64,000 nucleotides of DNA from AC-38 sp033856025 (GTDB taxonomy: Bacteria > Actinomycetota > Thermoleophilia > Solirubrobacterales > Solirubrobacteraceae), in assembly GCA_033856025.1 (NCBI GenBank), contig JAWVFQ010000004.1:1-64000 (forward strand). Direction: 5' to 3'. This document shows positions 16,622 through 25,138 of this stretch, in pieces (position 1 is the first letter of the stretch; every line of letters starts with the position of its first letter). Made by a program: the position numbers and the translations under genes. The notes beneath the pieces are model-generated. The model was not told where the DNA came from, searched no databases, and was given only the letters and a program-made list of their open reading frames with translations.

Positions 16622-17016
16622 GTCGCGTCGAGCGCCTCGTTGACCAGCGCGTCGGCGCGCGCGTTGCGCTCCCGAGGCACCGGGCGCACCGCCCAGCGCT
16701 CGAACCCGTGCAGCGCCTCCCGCGCCTGTGCGTGCAGCGGCTTCAGTCCCGGATGCTTGACCTTGTAGCGCCCCTCCACCTGGCGGGCCACGAGCTCGGA
16801 GTCGTTGACCACCTCGACCTCGGTGGCGCCCAGTGCGCGGGCGCGCTCGAGCCCCAGCAGCAGCGCCCGGTACTCGGCGACGTTGTTGGTCGTCTCGCCG
16901 ATGCGCTCGCTGGACTCATCGAGGACGTCTCCCTCGGGCGTGGAGACGACCGCCCCGATTGCGGCGGGCCCGGGGTTGCCCCGCGCCCCGCCGTCCACGT
17001 GGACGACCAGCTTCAC
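16618..17016 (-). CDS. RNase H-like protein (RNase HI family)
   Basis: The 132 residues contain the RNase H fold signature VVHVDGGARGNPGPAAIG, followed by NNVAEYRALLLGLE and NDSELVARQVEGRYKVK, with a final Asp in NARADALVNEAL. These give the four acidic metal ligands expected for cleaving RNA in RNA-DNA hybrids. It belongs to the short YpdQ/Rv2228c-type group. It ends in a four-base overlap with the deacetylase paralogue and begins four bases downstream of a small gene, so it is part of an operon. A second RNase H (type II) is encoded at 35771. Confidence 0.85.
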   Translation of the reverse strand: MKLVVHVDGGARGNPGPAAIGAVVSTPEGDVLDESSERIGETTNNVAEYRALLLGLERARALGATEVEVVNDSELVARQVEGRYKVKHPGLKPLHAQAREALHGFERWAVRPVPRERNARADALVNEALDAT

Positions 17017-17020
17017 CGCG

Positions 17021-17233
17021 TCAGGGCTCTAGCTTGGGGAACTCGCCCGGCACCCGCGGGCGCCGCCGGTCGCGCCGCTCGCGCGCCCCGCCGCCCTCGC
17101 GTGGACCGGAGCCGCGACGCTCGGACTGGCGGCGGTCCACGATGACCTCGACGTTCGGGTCGTCCTCGTAGTACGCCTTGAGCTTGTCGTAGAGCTCGTC
17201 GGCCAGCTCTTGCGGGACGACGCAGTAGATCAT
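17021..17233 (-). CDS. Small conserved-looking protein, unknown
   Basis: The 70-residue product begins MIYCVVPQELADELYDKLKAY and ends in an Arg/Gly-rich basic tail (ERRGSGPREGGGARERRDRR). The first half is a plausible alpha/beta unit with the segment DPNVEVIVDRR. The tail suggests nucleic-acid binding. It sits four bases upstream of the RNase H-like gene, which supports a shared function in RNA metabolism, but that is inference only. I do not recognise a family name. Confidence 0.65.
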   Translation of the reverse strand: MIYCVVPQELADELYDKLKAYYEDDPNVEVIVDRRQSERRGSGPREGGGARERRDRRRPRVPGEFPKLEP

Positions 17234-17254
17234 GGCGCGGCCGATGCTAGTCGA

Positions 17255-17947
17255 TCAGCCCGCCAGCACGAGGCGGCCGTGCTCGTCGGCCCCCGCGTTG
17301 CCGGCCTGCTCGCCGGGCGCCAGCTCGGCCAGCTCGTATCCCTGTCCCGCCGGGCGGACGCCGTTGCCTCCCTCGTCGGCCAGGTCCACCTCCCAGCGGT
17401 ACCAGCACAGCTCCCAGGCCACCACGATGCGCACCATGCTCGCCTGGCCGCCCACGGGCAGCACCGACACGTCCGGGACGCCCAGCGAGCGCGCGACCCC
17501 GGCCACCGTGCGGGGGTGCTCGGAGCCGTTGAACACCTCCACGGCCCGGGAGGCCTTCAACTCCTCGCTCGTGGGGACGGCGTGGACATGGCGCGGCTCG
17601 CGCGGAAGCTCGGCGTCGGCGGGCGCGACCGGCTCCGCGGGGACGGCCGGCTCGGCGAAGCCGGCCTCCGGCCCGGATGGGGCGGCGGCGGGCGCGGGGC
17701 GCTCGCGGCGTCCTCGCAGGCGGGACAGCAGGGAGCGGCGGTCGTCGCGGCTGCGGTGGCCGATCTGCGGCCCCTCGCTCTCGCGGATCCACCCCTGGTG
17801 GTTGGCCCGGACGGTGCACAGCTCACACACGTGGCGGCGGGTGCCGCTCACGAGGTAGACCTCGGGCTCCTCGCCCTGCAGCAGCGTGCGGCCGCACACC
17901 GCGCAGGTGATGATCGTGTTCTGCGGCTGGATCGCCTTCGGCGCCAT
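17255..17947 (-). CDS. Two-CxxC zinc-ribbon protein, actinobacterial hypothetical
   Basis: The 230-residue protein opens with two CxxC knuckles about 27 residues apart (TCAVCGRTLL, HVCELCTVRA), a likely zinc site. A low-complexity Pro/Ala linker (about 80-120) follows, then a second folded region with VFNGSEHPRTVAGVARSLG and a Trp-rich ELCWYRWEVDL. It lies 12 bp downstream of the EF-G2 gene on the same strand, so it is probably co-transcribed. A translation-linked or nucleic-acid-binding role is possible but unproven. Confidence 0.6.
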   Translation of the reverse strand: MAPKAIQPQNTIITCAVCGRTLLQGEEPEVYLVSGTRRHVCELCTVRANHQGWIRESEGPQIGHRSRDDRRSLLSRLRGRRERPAPAAAPSGPEAGFAEPAVPAEPVAPADAELPREPRHVHAVPTSEELKASRAVEVFNGSEHPRTVAGVARSLGVPDVSVLPVGGQASMVRIVVAWELCWYRWEVDLADEGGNGVRPAGQGYELAELAPGEQAGNAGADEHGRLVLAG

Positions 17948-17959
17948 GGGCGCCCAAGT

Positions 17960-20032
17960 CTAGGTCTTGACCGCCTCGTCCCCCGCGCGCGCCGCGTCGA
18001 CCACCTTCTGGGCGAGGTGCCCGGGGACCTCCTCGTAGCGCTCGAACTGCATCGTGTACTCCCCCTGGCCGCCCGTGATCGAGCGCAGATCGGGGGCGTA
18101 GGCGAGCATCTCGGCCATCGGGACCTCGGCCTGGATCTCGGTCATCGCGCCCACCGGCTCCATCCCCAGCGGCCGGCCCCGGCGGCTGTTGAGGTCGCCG
18201 ATCACGTCGCCCACCGAGTCCTCGGGCACCGAGACCGTCACGTGCATGATCGGCTCCAGCAGGACGGGGCTGGCCTGCTCCAGCGCCTCGCGCATGGCGT
18301 GGGAGCCCGCCAGCTTGAACGCGATCTCCGACGAGTCGACCGTGTGGTACTGGCCATCGAACAGCCGCACCCGCACGCCCTTGACGGGATAGCCGGCCAC
18401 GGTGCCCGACTCCATCGCCTCGCGCACCCCCTTCTCCACCGCCGGGATGAACGAGGTCGGGATCACCCCTCCCTTGATCTTGTTGACGAACTCGAAGCCC
18501 TCGCCGTCCTCCAGGGGCTCGATCTCGATGTGGCAGTCGCCGAACTGGCCGCGCCCGCCGCTCTGCTTCTTGTGGCGCCCGTGCGCCTTGGCCCCGGCGC
18601 GGATGGTCTCCTGGTAGGGGACGCGGGGCGGCTTGAGGGTGACCTCGGCTCCGAACCGCGACTTCATCCGCTCGACGATCACCTCGACGTGGACCTGCGA
18701 GAGGCCGGCCACGATCTGCTCGCCGGTCTGCGGGTCGCGGTGCAGGTCGATCGTCGGGTCCTCCTCCTGGAGGCGGCGCAGCGCCGTGAACACCTTGTCC
18801 TCGTCGCCCTTGGGCTCCACCGCGAACGCCATGACCGGCGCGGGGAGCTTGATCGCCGGCATCGTCACGTCCACCGGCTTGCCGGCCAGCCAATCGCCGG
18901 CCTTGGTCTCCTTGAGCTTGGCCACGGCGCCGATGTCGCCCGGCCCGAACTCGTCCACGTGCGGCGTCTCCTTGCCCTCGAACACGAGGAGCTGGCCGAT
19001 GCGCTCCTTGCTGCCGGTCCGGGTGTTCACGACGTGGGAGTCGTGGCTCATGACGCCCTGGTAGACGCGGAACAGGTTGATGCGTCCGGCGAACGGGTCG
19101 GCGCGCGTCTTGAACACGTAGGCGTAGAGGTCCGCCGACTCGTCGGCCGTGAGCGTCAGGCCCTCCAGCTCCAGGCCGCCGTGCTTGACCGGCGAGGGCA
19201 GGTCCTCCACGAAGGCGTCGAGCAGCCGGCGCGTGCCCTGGTTGCGCGACGCCACGCCGCAGGTCACCGGGAACAGGTCGCCGTGGTTGGTGCCGTCCTT
19301 CAGCGCGGTGACGATCTCCTCGTGCGAGAGCTCCTCGCCCTCCAGATAGCGCTCCATGAGCGAGTCGGAGTTCTCCGCCACCTCGTCCATCAACTTCTCG
19401 CGGTACTCCTGCGCGCGCTCGGCCTCGGCGTCGGGGATCGGGATCTCGGTCGCCTCGCCCCGGGCGCCGTCGCCCTTGAACTCGTAGGCCTTCATGTCGA
19501 TCAGGTCGACCAGACCGCGGAACTCGTGCTCGGCGCCGATCGGGATCTCGGTGGCCACCACGTGCGGCCCGAAGGCGTTCTTCAGCGACTCCAGCGTGCG
19601 GAAGAAGTCCGCGCGCTCGCGGTCGAGCATGTTCACGAAGACCAGGCGGGCCAGGTCGAGCTCGGCCGCGCGCTGCCACAGGCGCGTAGTGGAGACCTCG
19701 ACGCCCATCACCGAGTTCACGACGAACACGGCGGACTCGCACACGCGCAGCGCACCCAGGGCGTCGGCCAGGAAGCTCGGCTCGCCCGGCGTGTCGAGGA
19801 GGTTGATCTTGCGTCCCTGCCACTCGAACGACGACAGCGCCGCCGAGATCGACATCTGCCGCGCCTGCTCGTCGTCGTCGGCGTCGGAGACCGTCGTCCC
19901 TTCCGTCACCGACCCGAGGCGATTGACCGCGCCGGCCTCGAACAGCAGCGCCTCGTGCAGGGAGGTCTTCCCGGTCCCGCGGTGCCCGACGAGTGCCACG
20001 TTGCGGATCTGGTCGGCCGGCTTGTGGGACAT
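17960..20032 (-). CDS. fusA2: EF-G-like GTPase (EF-G2)
   Basis: The ATG at 20032 gives 690 residues starting MSHKPADQIRNVALVGHRG. The G domain has P-loop GHRGTGKTS, switch-II region DTPGEPSF (EF-G usually has DTPGHVDF) and NMLD in place of NKMD. Domains II to V follow, including GGRGQFGDCHIEIEP and the C-terminal PEDSVGDVIGDLNSRRG. This resembles EF-G2 of mycobacteria, which binds ribosomes and GTP but may not replace EF-G in translocation. The altered switch and NKxD motifs fit a specialised factor. A small gene lies 23 bp upstream. Confidence 0.85.
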   Translation of the reverse strand: MSHKPADQIRNVALVGHRGTGKTSLHEALLFEAGAVNRLGSVTEGTTVSDADDDEQARQMSISAALSSFEWQGRKINLLDTPGEPSFLADALGALRVCESAVFVVNSVMGVEVSTTRLWQRAAELDLARLVFVNMLDRERADFFRTLESLKNAFGPHVVATEIPIGAEHEFRGLVDLIDMKAYEFKGDGARGEATEIPIPDAEAERAQEYREKLMDEVAENSDSLMERYLEGEELSHEEIVTALKDGTNHGDLFPVTCGVASRNQGTRRLLDAFVEDLPSPVKHGGLELEGLTLTADESADLYAYVFKTRADPFAGRINLFRVYQGVMSHDSHVVNTRTGSKERIGQLLVFEGKETPHVDEFGPGDIGAVAKLKETKAGDWLAGKPVDVTMPAIKLPAPVMAFAVEPKGDEDKVFTALRRLQEEDPTIDLHRDPQTGEQIVAGLSQVHVEVIVERMKSRFGAEVTLKPPRVPYQETIRAGAKAHGRHKKQSGGRGQFGDCHIEIEPLEDGEGFEFVNKIKGGVIPTSFIPAVEKGVREAMESGTVAGYPVKGVRVRLFDGQYHTVDSSEIAFKLAGSHAMREALEQASPVLLEPIMHVTVSVPEDSVGDVIGDLNSRRGRPLGMEPVGAMTEIQAEVPMAEMLAYAPDLRSITGGQGEYTMQFERYEEVPGHLAQKVVDAARAGDEAVKT

Positions 20033-20055
20033 GGACTCGGTCTCCTCTCCTCGCC

Positions 20056-20304
20056 TCAGTCGGAACGGCGACGATACCGGCTCGCGCGACGTCCGGCCCA
20101 CAGTGGCAGCAGACTCAAGAGCGGACGGCGCCCGACGTCGTGCTTGTCCTCGCGGTCCAAGCCGCGCGCGTACATCCGGGCCTCCTCGGGCGTCGCATAC
20201 TCCTTGCTCCCGCCGGCGTCGCAGCCCCGCTCGCACCACCAGCGCATCGTCCGTCCGTCCGCGGCGAAGCGGTAGCGGTGGCCCAGGACGCGGCAGGCGA
20301 GCAT
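20056..20304 (-). CDS. Small cysteine-containing protein, unknown
   Basis: The 82-residue product (MLACRVLGHRYRF) has C and H residues arranged like a small metal knuckle (ACRVLGHRY, WWCERGCDAGG), then YATPEEARMYARGLDRED and a basic tail. It reads like a conserved actinobacterial small protein with a zinc-binding N-terminus. It is 23 bp upstream of EF-G2 on the same strand and starts 36 bp from the divergent MFS gene. I do not know its function. Confidence 0.6.
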   Translation of the reverse strand: MLACRVLGHRYRFAADGRTMRWWCERGCDAGGSKEYATPEEARMYARGLDREDKHDVGRRPLLSLLPLWAGRRASRYRRRSD

Positions 20305-20340
20305 GTTCTGATCGATACGGGGTAAGAGGCGATCGGGCAG

Positions 20341-22050
20341 ATGGAGGGAACGGCCCGGAGAATCGACACCAACGTACCGGCCCGGCTGGACCGGTTGCCG
20401 TGGGCGCGCTTCCACTGGATGGTCGTCATCGGGCTGGGGACGGTCTGGATCCTCGATGGGCTCGAGGTCACGATCGTCGGCTCGATCGGTGCGCGCCTCA
20501 CCGAGCCGGGCAGCGGCCTGGCCATGGACGCCAGCAAGATCGGGACCGCGGCCGCCTTCTACGTCGCGGGCGCCTGCGTGGGCGCGTTGTTCTTCGGCCA
20601 GCTCACGGACCGCTACGGGCGCAAGAAGCTCTTCATGGTCACGCTGCTGCTCTACCTGGCCGCGACGGTGGCCACGGCGTTCGCCTTCTCCCCGTGGTTC
20701 TTCTTCGTGGCCCGCTTCTTCACCGGCGCCGGCATCGGCGGCGAGTACTCGGCCATCAACTCGGCGATCGACGAGCTCATCCCCGCGCGGGTGCGCGGCC
20801 GGGTGGACCTGATGATCAACGGGTCCTACTGGGCGGGGGCCGCGCTGGGCGCCGTCCTGTCCATCGTGCTCCTGGACACGCACATCTTCGCCAAGGACTT
20901 CGGCTGGCGCCTGGCGTTCGGGATGGGCGCGATCCTGGGCCTGGGGATCCTGCTCGTGCGCCGCCACGTGCCCGAGAGCCCGCGCTGGCTGTTCATCCAC
21001 GGACGCGAGGAGGAGGCCGAGCGCATCGTGCGCGGGATCGAGCACGAGGTCGAGGAGAGCACCGGCGAGAAGCTCGAGGAGCCCGACGACACGCTGACCA
21101 TCGAGCAGCGCGACAAGATCCCCCTGCGCGAGGTGGCGGCGACCGCCTTCCGCCGCTACCCCCGGCGCACGATCCTCGGCCTCTCGCTGTTCGTGGGGCA
21201 GGCGTTCCTCTACAACGCGGTGACGTTCGACCTGGGGACGATCCTGTCCGGGTTCTTCAAGGTCGCGGCGGGGACGGTGCCCGTGTTCATCGCGGTGTGG
21301 GCGGTCGGGAACCTCCTCGGGCCCCTGCTGCTCGGCCCGCTCTTCGACACGGTGGGGCGCAAGCCCATGATCGCCTTCAGCTACCTGTCCTCGGCCGCCG
21401 TGGTGACCCTCCTGGGCGTGCTGCTGGCCGGCGGCAGCCTGACCCGGTGGAGCTTCATCGGCCTGCTGATCGCGGCGTTCTTCCTGGCGTCGGCCGGGGC
21501 GAGCTCGGCGTACCTGACGGTGAGCGAGATCTTCCCGATGGAGACGCGCGCGCTGGCCATCGCGTTCTTCTACGCCGTGGGCACCGCGGCGGGCGGCATC
21601 GCCGGCCCGCTGCTCTTCGGGCACCTGATCAAGACCGGCGATCCGCACAAGGTGGCCCTGGGCTTCTACATCGGGGCGGCGGCGATGGCGGTCGGCGGCA
21701 TCGCCGAGATCCTCTTCGGGGTGCGGGCCGAGCGGCGCCAGCTCGAGGACATCGCCGAGCCCCTCAGCGCGCGGGGCGGCGGCCGGCGGCGCCGCGGCGG
21801 GCCCCGGCCCTCGGGCATCTACTCGCGCGGGATCGCCGTGCGGCCGGTCCCGCCGGAGGTCGACTACCAGCGCCAGGTCCAGCAGATCGTGACGGCGCTC
21901 GCCGCCGACGGGCCGCTGGCGCGTCGCGACCTGTCCGAGCGGGTGCACGCCCGCTTCTGGGGGCCCGGCTGCTTCCGGGCGGCCCTGCGCGAGGCGGTCG
22001 ACGCCGGCGTGGTGCGGCGCGAGGGACGCGACCGCTTCGCCGCCGGCTAG
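20341..22050 (+). CDS. MFS transporter with C-terminal winged-helix-like extension
   Basis: The 569-residue protein has 12 predicted spans and sugar-porter-type loop motifs: DRYGRKK after span 2, GGEYSAINSAIDELIPARVRGR around span 4-5, PESPRWL at the central loop and DTVGRKP in the second half. It resembles the metabolite-H+ symporter branch of the superfamily. About 110 extra residues follow the last span: a Gly/Arg linker, then YQRQVQQIVTALAADGPLAR and RDLSERV, which look like a winged-helix fold. Its TAG shares a CTAG with the convergent sigma gene. The substrate is unknown. Confidence 0.82.
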   Translation: MEGTARRIDTNVPARLDRLPWARFHWMVVIGLGTVWILDGLEVTIVGSIGARLTEPGSGLAMDASKIGTAAAFYVAGACVGALFFGQLTDRYGRKKLFMVTLLLYLAATVATAFAFSPWFFFVARFFTGAGIGGEYSAINSAIDELIPARVRGRVDLMINGSYWAGAALGAVLSIVLLDTHIFAKDFGWRLAFGMGAILGLGILLVRRHVPESPRWLFIHGREEEAERIVRGIEHEVEESTGEKLEEPDDTLTIEQRDKIPLREVAATAFRRYPRRTILGLSLFVGQAFLYNAVTFDLGTILSGFFKVAAGTVPVFIAVWAVGNLLGPLLLGPLFDTVGRKPMIAFSYLSSAAVVTLLGVLLAGGSLTRWSFIGLLIAAFFLASAGASSAYLTVSEIFPMETRALAIAFFYAVGTAAGGIAGPLLFGHLIKTGDPHKVALGFYIGAAAMAVGGIAEILFGVRAERRQLEDIAEPLSARGGGRRRRGGPRPSGIYSRGIAVRPVPPEVDYQRQVQQIVTALAADGPLARRDLSERVHARFWGPGCFRAALREAVDAGVVRREGRDRFAAG

Positions 22051-22835
22051 TCGGCCGTCAGCTCCTCCTCGCTCATGTGCGAGCGCAGGCGGAGAACGGC
22101 CTTGGTGTGCAGCTGGGAGATGCGCGACTCGGTGACGCCGAGGACCTCGCCGATCTCGCGCAGGGTCAGGTTCTCGTAGTAGTAGAGCGCGATCACCAGC
22201 TTCTCGCGCTCGGGCAGCTTGGCGATGGCGTCGGCGACGCGGTCCTTGAGGTCGGTGGCGTCCGCCGCCTTGGCGGGATCGGTGGCGTTGGGGTCCTGCA
22301 GCGTGTCCAGCAGCGAGACCTGGTCGCCGCTGGAGTCCGAGACCGTCCACAGCTCGTCGAGCGCCGCGATCGTCGAGTTCGAGATCTGGATGAGGGTGTC
22401 CTGGAACTCCTCCATCCCCATCTCCAGCGCCTCGGCCATCTCCTCGTCGTTGGGCGGGCGCTGGAACTTGTGCTCGAGCTTGACGTTGGCGCGCTCGATC
22501 GCCCGGGCCTTGGCGCGCACCGAGCGCGGCACCCAGTCCAGGGCGCGCAGCTCGTCGATGATCGCCCCGCGGACGCGGGGGATGGCGTAGGTCTCGAACT
22601 TGATCTCCCGTTCGGGCTCGAAGCGCTCGATCGCCGAGATGAGGCCGATCAGGCCGTAGGAGATGAGGTCGGCCTCCTCGACGTGCGCGGGCAGCCCGGA
22701 GATCATCCGGCCGGCCACGTACTTCACCAGCGGCGAGTAGGCGACGACCAGCCGCTCGCGCGCACGCTCGTCCCCCGACTGGCGGTACTTGCGCCAGAGG
22801 TCCTTGAGCTCGATGGCCTTGACGTTCGTTTCCAG
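22047..22835 (-). CDS. whiG: FliA/WhiG-type sigma factor with non-canonical start
   Basis: Conserved sequence runs from ETNVKAIELKDLWRKYRQSG through region 2 (EEADLISYGLIGLISAIERF, KFETYAIPRVRGAIIDELR) to region 4 (LTLREIGEVLGVTESRISQL). This gives 262 residues, normal for the family. The first ATG, GTG or TTG in frame is a GTG at 22727, which would remove about 36 conserved residues. Only CTG (22835) or ATC (22841) lies where the start should be, 5-11 bases after GGGAG, which overlaps the xer stop. It directs RNA polymerase to a specialised promoter set. Motility genes are not seen nearby, so a WhiG-like role is the better guess. Confidence 0.83.
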   Translation of the reverse strand: METNVKAIELKDLWRKYRQSGDERARERLVVAYSPLVKYVAGRMISGLPAHVEEADLISYGLIGLISAIERFEPEREIKFETYAIPRVRGAIIDELRALDWVPRSVRAKARAIERANVKLEHKFQRPPNDEEMAEALEMGMEEFQDTLIQISNSTIAALDELWTVSDSSGDQVSLLDTLQDPNATDPAKAADATDLKDRVADAIAKLPEREKLVIALYYYENLTLREIGEVLGVTESRISQLHTKAVLRLRSHMSEEELTAD

Positions 22836-22851
22836 GGCGATGCCAACTCCC

Positions 22852-23772
22852 TCAGGCGCGCGGGTGGCTGCGTGCGTAGGCGGTCCTCAGGCGCTGAGAC
22901 TCTACCCGAGTGTAGACCTGGGTCGTGGACAGGCTGGAGTGCCCGAGCATCTCCTGAATGGCCCGCAAATCGGCCCCTCCCTCCAGCAGATGGGTGGCGA
23001 AGGAGTGGCGCAGCCAGTGCGGCGAGACGCCGCCGGACAGCGCGGCGTGGCGCGCCCACACCCGCAGGCGCCGGCGCACGTCGGACGAGGAGAGACGGCG
23101 TCCGGACTTCGACAGGAACAGCGCGGCCTCGCCGTCGCCCGCCGCCAGGGCGGGACGTGCGCGCTCCACGTAGCGCGCCACGGCGCCCAGGGCGTGCTCG
23201 CCGGCGGGGACGACGCGGGTCTTGGACCCCTTGCCCTCCACGCGCACGTGCTCGTCGTCGAAGTCGATCGAGCCGACGTCCAGCGTGACCAGCTCCTCGG
23301 AGCGCAGCCCGGACGCGTAGGCCAGCTCGAACAGCGCGCGGTCGCGCTGCTCCAGCGGCGTCGTGGCCGGGATGCGGTCCAGCAGCGCCGAGACCTCGGC
23401 GGGCTTGAGCACCTTGGGCAGGCGCTGGGGGCGCTTGGGGGCGGAGAGCAGGTCGGCCGGGTTCTGCTCGACGACGCCGTGCTCGCGCAGCGAGCGGTAC
23501 AGCGCGCGCAGGGAGGCGAGCTTGCGCGCCACGGTGCTGGCGGCGGCGCCGTGCTGGGAGAGCGCGGCGGCGTAGCGGCGCAGCGCCTTGACCGAGACCT
23601 CGGCCGGGTCGAGCTCGCGCTTGGAGGCCCACAGCGAGAACTGGCCCGTGTCGATCCCATAGGCGCGCCGTGTCTTCTCGGCGGCGCCGCGGCGGCGCAG
23701 GTCGGCGTCGAAGGCCTGGAGAGCGTCGATCCACGCCGGGGTAGGCTGATCCTCCGTGGGGATGTTCTTCAT
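22852..23772 (-). CDS. Tyrosine recombinase, XerC/XerD family
   Basis: The ATG at 23772 gives 306 residues: an N-terminal core-binding domain (about 10-110) and a catalytic domain with the full set of residues, Arg in ASGLRSEEL, Lys in GKGSKTRVV, His/Arg in HWLRHSFATHL, His in MLGHSSL and the nucleophile Tyr in VYTRV. Such enzymes resolve chromosome dimers at dif sites. Its stop overlaps the ribosome site of the sigma factor, so the two are translationally coupled. The start overlaps the divergent small gene by 11 bases. Confidence 0.9.
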   Translation of the reverse strand: MKNIPTEDQPTPAWIDALQAFDADLRRRGAAEKTRRAYGIDTGQFSLWASKRELDPAEVSVKALRRYAAALSQHGAAASTVARKLASLRALYRSLREHGVVEQNPADLLSAPKRPQRLPKVLKPAEVSALLDRIPATTPLEQRDRALFELAYASGLRSEELVTLDVGSIDFDDEHVRVEGKGSKTRVVPAGEHALGAVARYVERARPALAAGDGEAALFLSKSGRRLSSSDVRRRLRVWARHAALSGGVSPHWLRHSFATHLLEGGADLRAIQEMLGHSSLSTTQVYTRVESQRLRTAYARSHPRA

Positions 23773-24043
23773 CGACACGGCCACCGGCAGGGTCTCCACC
23801 TACCGCCAGCTCATCGCGGCGGGACTGGCCGCGGACGACCGCCCGCCGCCGCGGCCCTGGCTGCGCGTGCAGGGGCCCGGCGACGCCTCGACCATGTGGT
23901 ACGCGGTGCTGCGCAAGCGGGAGCGGGGGGTGTACATAGGCACGCTCACCATTCGCCACGGCGACCATCATGCCTCCCTCCTGGAGCGCGGCTGGGAGGA
24001 GGTGGCGATCGCCGAGATCGCGGCGCCTGATCAGACGACGTAG
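23762..24043 (+). CDS. Small hypothetical protein
   Basis: The ATG at 23762 gives 93 residues (MFFIDTATGRVSTYRQL); a GTG two codons upstream is possible. The segment PWLRVQGPGDASTMWYAVLRKRERG and the later TIRHGDHHASLLERGWEEV look folded, with no membrane span. It is divergent from the recombinase, with overlapping 5' ends, and converges on the L,D-transpeptidase with a 13-bp tail overlap. Such tight overlap on both sides lowers confidence slightly. Function unknown. Confidence 0.5.
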   Translation: MFFIDTATGRVSTYRQLIAAGLAADDRPPPRPWLRVQGPGDASTMWYAVLRKRERGVYIGTLTIRHGDHHASLLERGWEEVAIAEIAAPDQTT

Positions 24044-25089
24044 AGCGGGGCGCCGAGCGGGACCTGCGGGTACAGCGCCTCGACGTCGGAGACGTGCATG
24101 CGGATGCAGCCGTGAGAGGCGGCGCTGCCGATCGAGGAGTCGTCGGCGGTGCCGTGGATGCCGCGGCCCCCGCCGAAGCCCAGCCAGCGCGCCTTGAGCG
24201 GGTTGGCGGCCGTGCCGCCGGGGATGACCTGGCCGGCCAACTCGCCCGCCCAGGAGGAGTGCGGCACGTACCACGTCGGGTCCACCGTCTTGTCCTCGAT
24301 GTGGTACTCGCCGGGCGGGGTGTCGTACCCGGCCGCGCCGACGGCGACGCCGTACGTCCGGGCCAGCTTGAGGTGCTTGTAGAGGTAGAGCTTGAAGTTG
24401 GGACGGTCGACCACCACGACGGTCTCGTAGGCCTTGGCCAGCTTGGCCATCGTGATCTTGGGGTTCCGTTTGGCCGCCTGGATGCGGATCGTCCCCGGGC
24501 TCAGGCCGGTGATCGCCGTGGCCAGCCGGTTCTGCAGCGTGCGCGAGTCCACGCGCACGCCGCGCTTGCCCGGGACGCGCTTGAACTTGCCGTCGGAGAA
24601 CTCCACGTGCGCGTCCACCGGGTCGCGGTTGAGCCTGCGCTCCACGCGGTCGACGAAGCGCGTGACGACGAGCTGGGAGTAGCGCACGTCGGCGGGGACG
24701 TCGCGGTCCATGGCCTGGCCGCGCAGCTCGCGGATGGTGCGGGCGAAGATGTTGCCCTCGCGGCTGGCGGCGATCGCGTCGTTGACCATGTTTGTGACGT
24801 TGAAGTTGGCGCCCATCTCGCGCGGCGTCAGGCGGAACGTGGTCTTGCCGTCGCGCACCAGGATCGGCTGGTTCATGCGGAAGCGAAGCGCGTCGGCCAC
24901 CTTCTCCTCGGCGGCGCCGCGGCTCAGCCCGCCGACCTCCACGCCGCCCGCGCGCACGCCCTCGGCGATCTGGTCCTTGTGGACCTGGTCGAACACCAGC
25001 AGCCCGCCGGTGCCCACGAAGAGCACGGCGAGCACGGACACGGCGATGATGACGGAGCGGTCGCGCACGGTATTCGGAGCCGGCGGCAT
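24031..25089 (-). CDS. L,D-transpeptidase (YkuD) with peptidoglycan-binding-like region
   Basis: The 352-residue protein has one N-terminal membrane anchor (residues 11-33) and an extracytoplasmic region with a PG-binding-4-like half (GVEVGGLSRGAAEEKVADAL). The C-terminal YkuD domain carries RGIHGTADDSSIG and SAASHGCIRM, where the His and Cys form the active site. It should make 3-3 cross-links in peptidoglycan or attach proteins to it, and is insensitive to most penicillins by family knowledge. No operon partner is evident: the next gene upstream ends about 50 bp away. Confidence 0.88.
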   Translation of the reverse strand: MPPAPNTVRDRSVIIAVSVLAVLFVGTGGLLVFDQVHKDQIAEGVRAGGVEVGGLSRGAAEEKVADALRFRMNQPILVRDGKTTFRLTPREMGANFNVTNMVNDAIAASREGNIFARTIRELRGQAMDRDVPADVRYSQLVVTRFVDRVERRLNRDPVDAHVEFSDGKFKRVPGKRGVRVDSRTLQNRLATAITGLSPGTIRIQAAKRNPKITMAKLAKAYETVVVVDRPNFKLYLYKHLKLARTYGVAVGAAGYDTPPGEYHIEDKTVDPTWYVPHSSWAGELAGQVIPGGTAANPLKARWLGFGGGRGIHGTADDSSIGSAASHGCIRMHVSDVEALYPQVPLGAPLYVV

Positions 25090-25138
25090 TCTAGGTGCCC
25101 GGCGGCCATCCGACCAGTGTTTAAATCGGCGGTCGCTG

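Noticed and set aside
17210..20275. 1021-codon plus-strand open frame opposite EF-G2
   Set aside because: It is the antisense shadow of the EF-G2 and zinc-ribbon genes; its composition is His/Arg/Leu-rich with no motifs, and the minus strand has clear homology.
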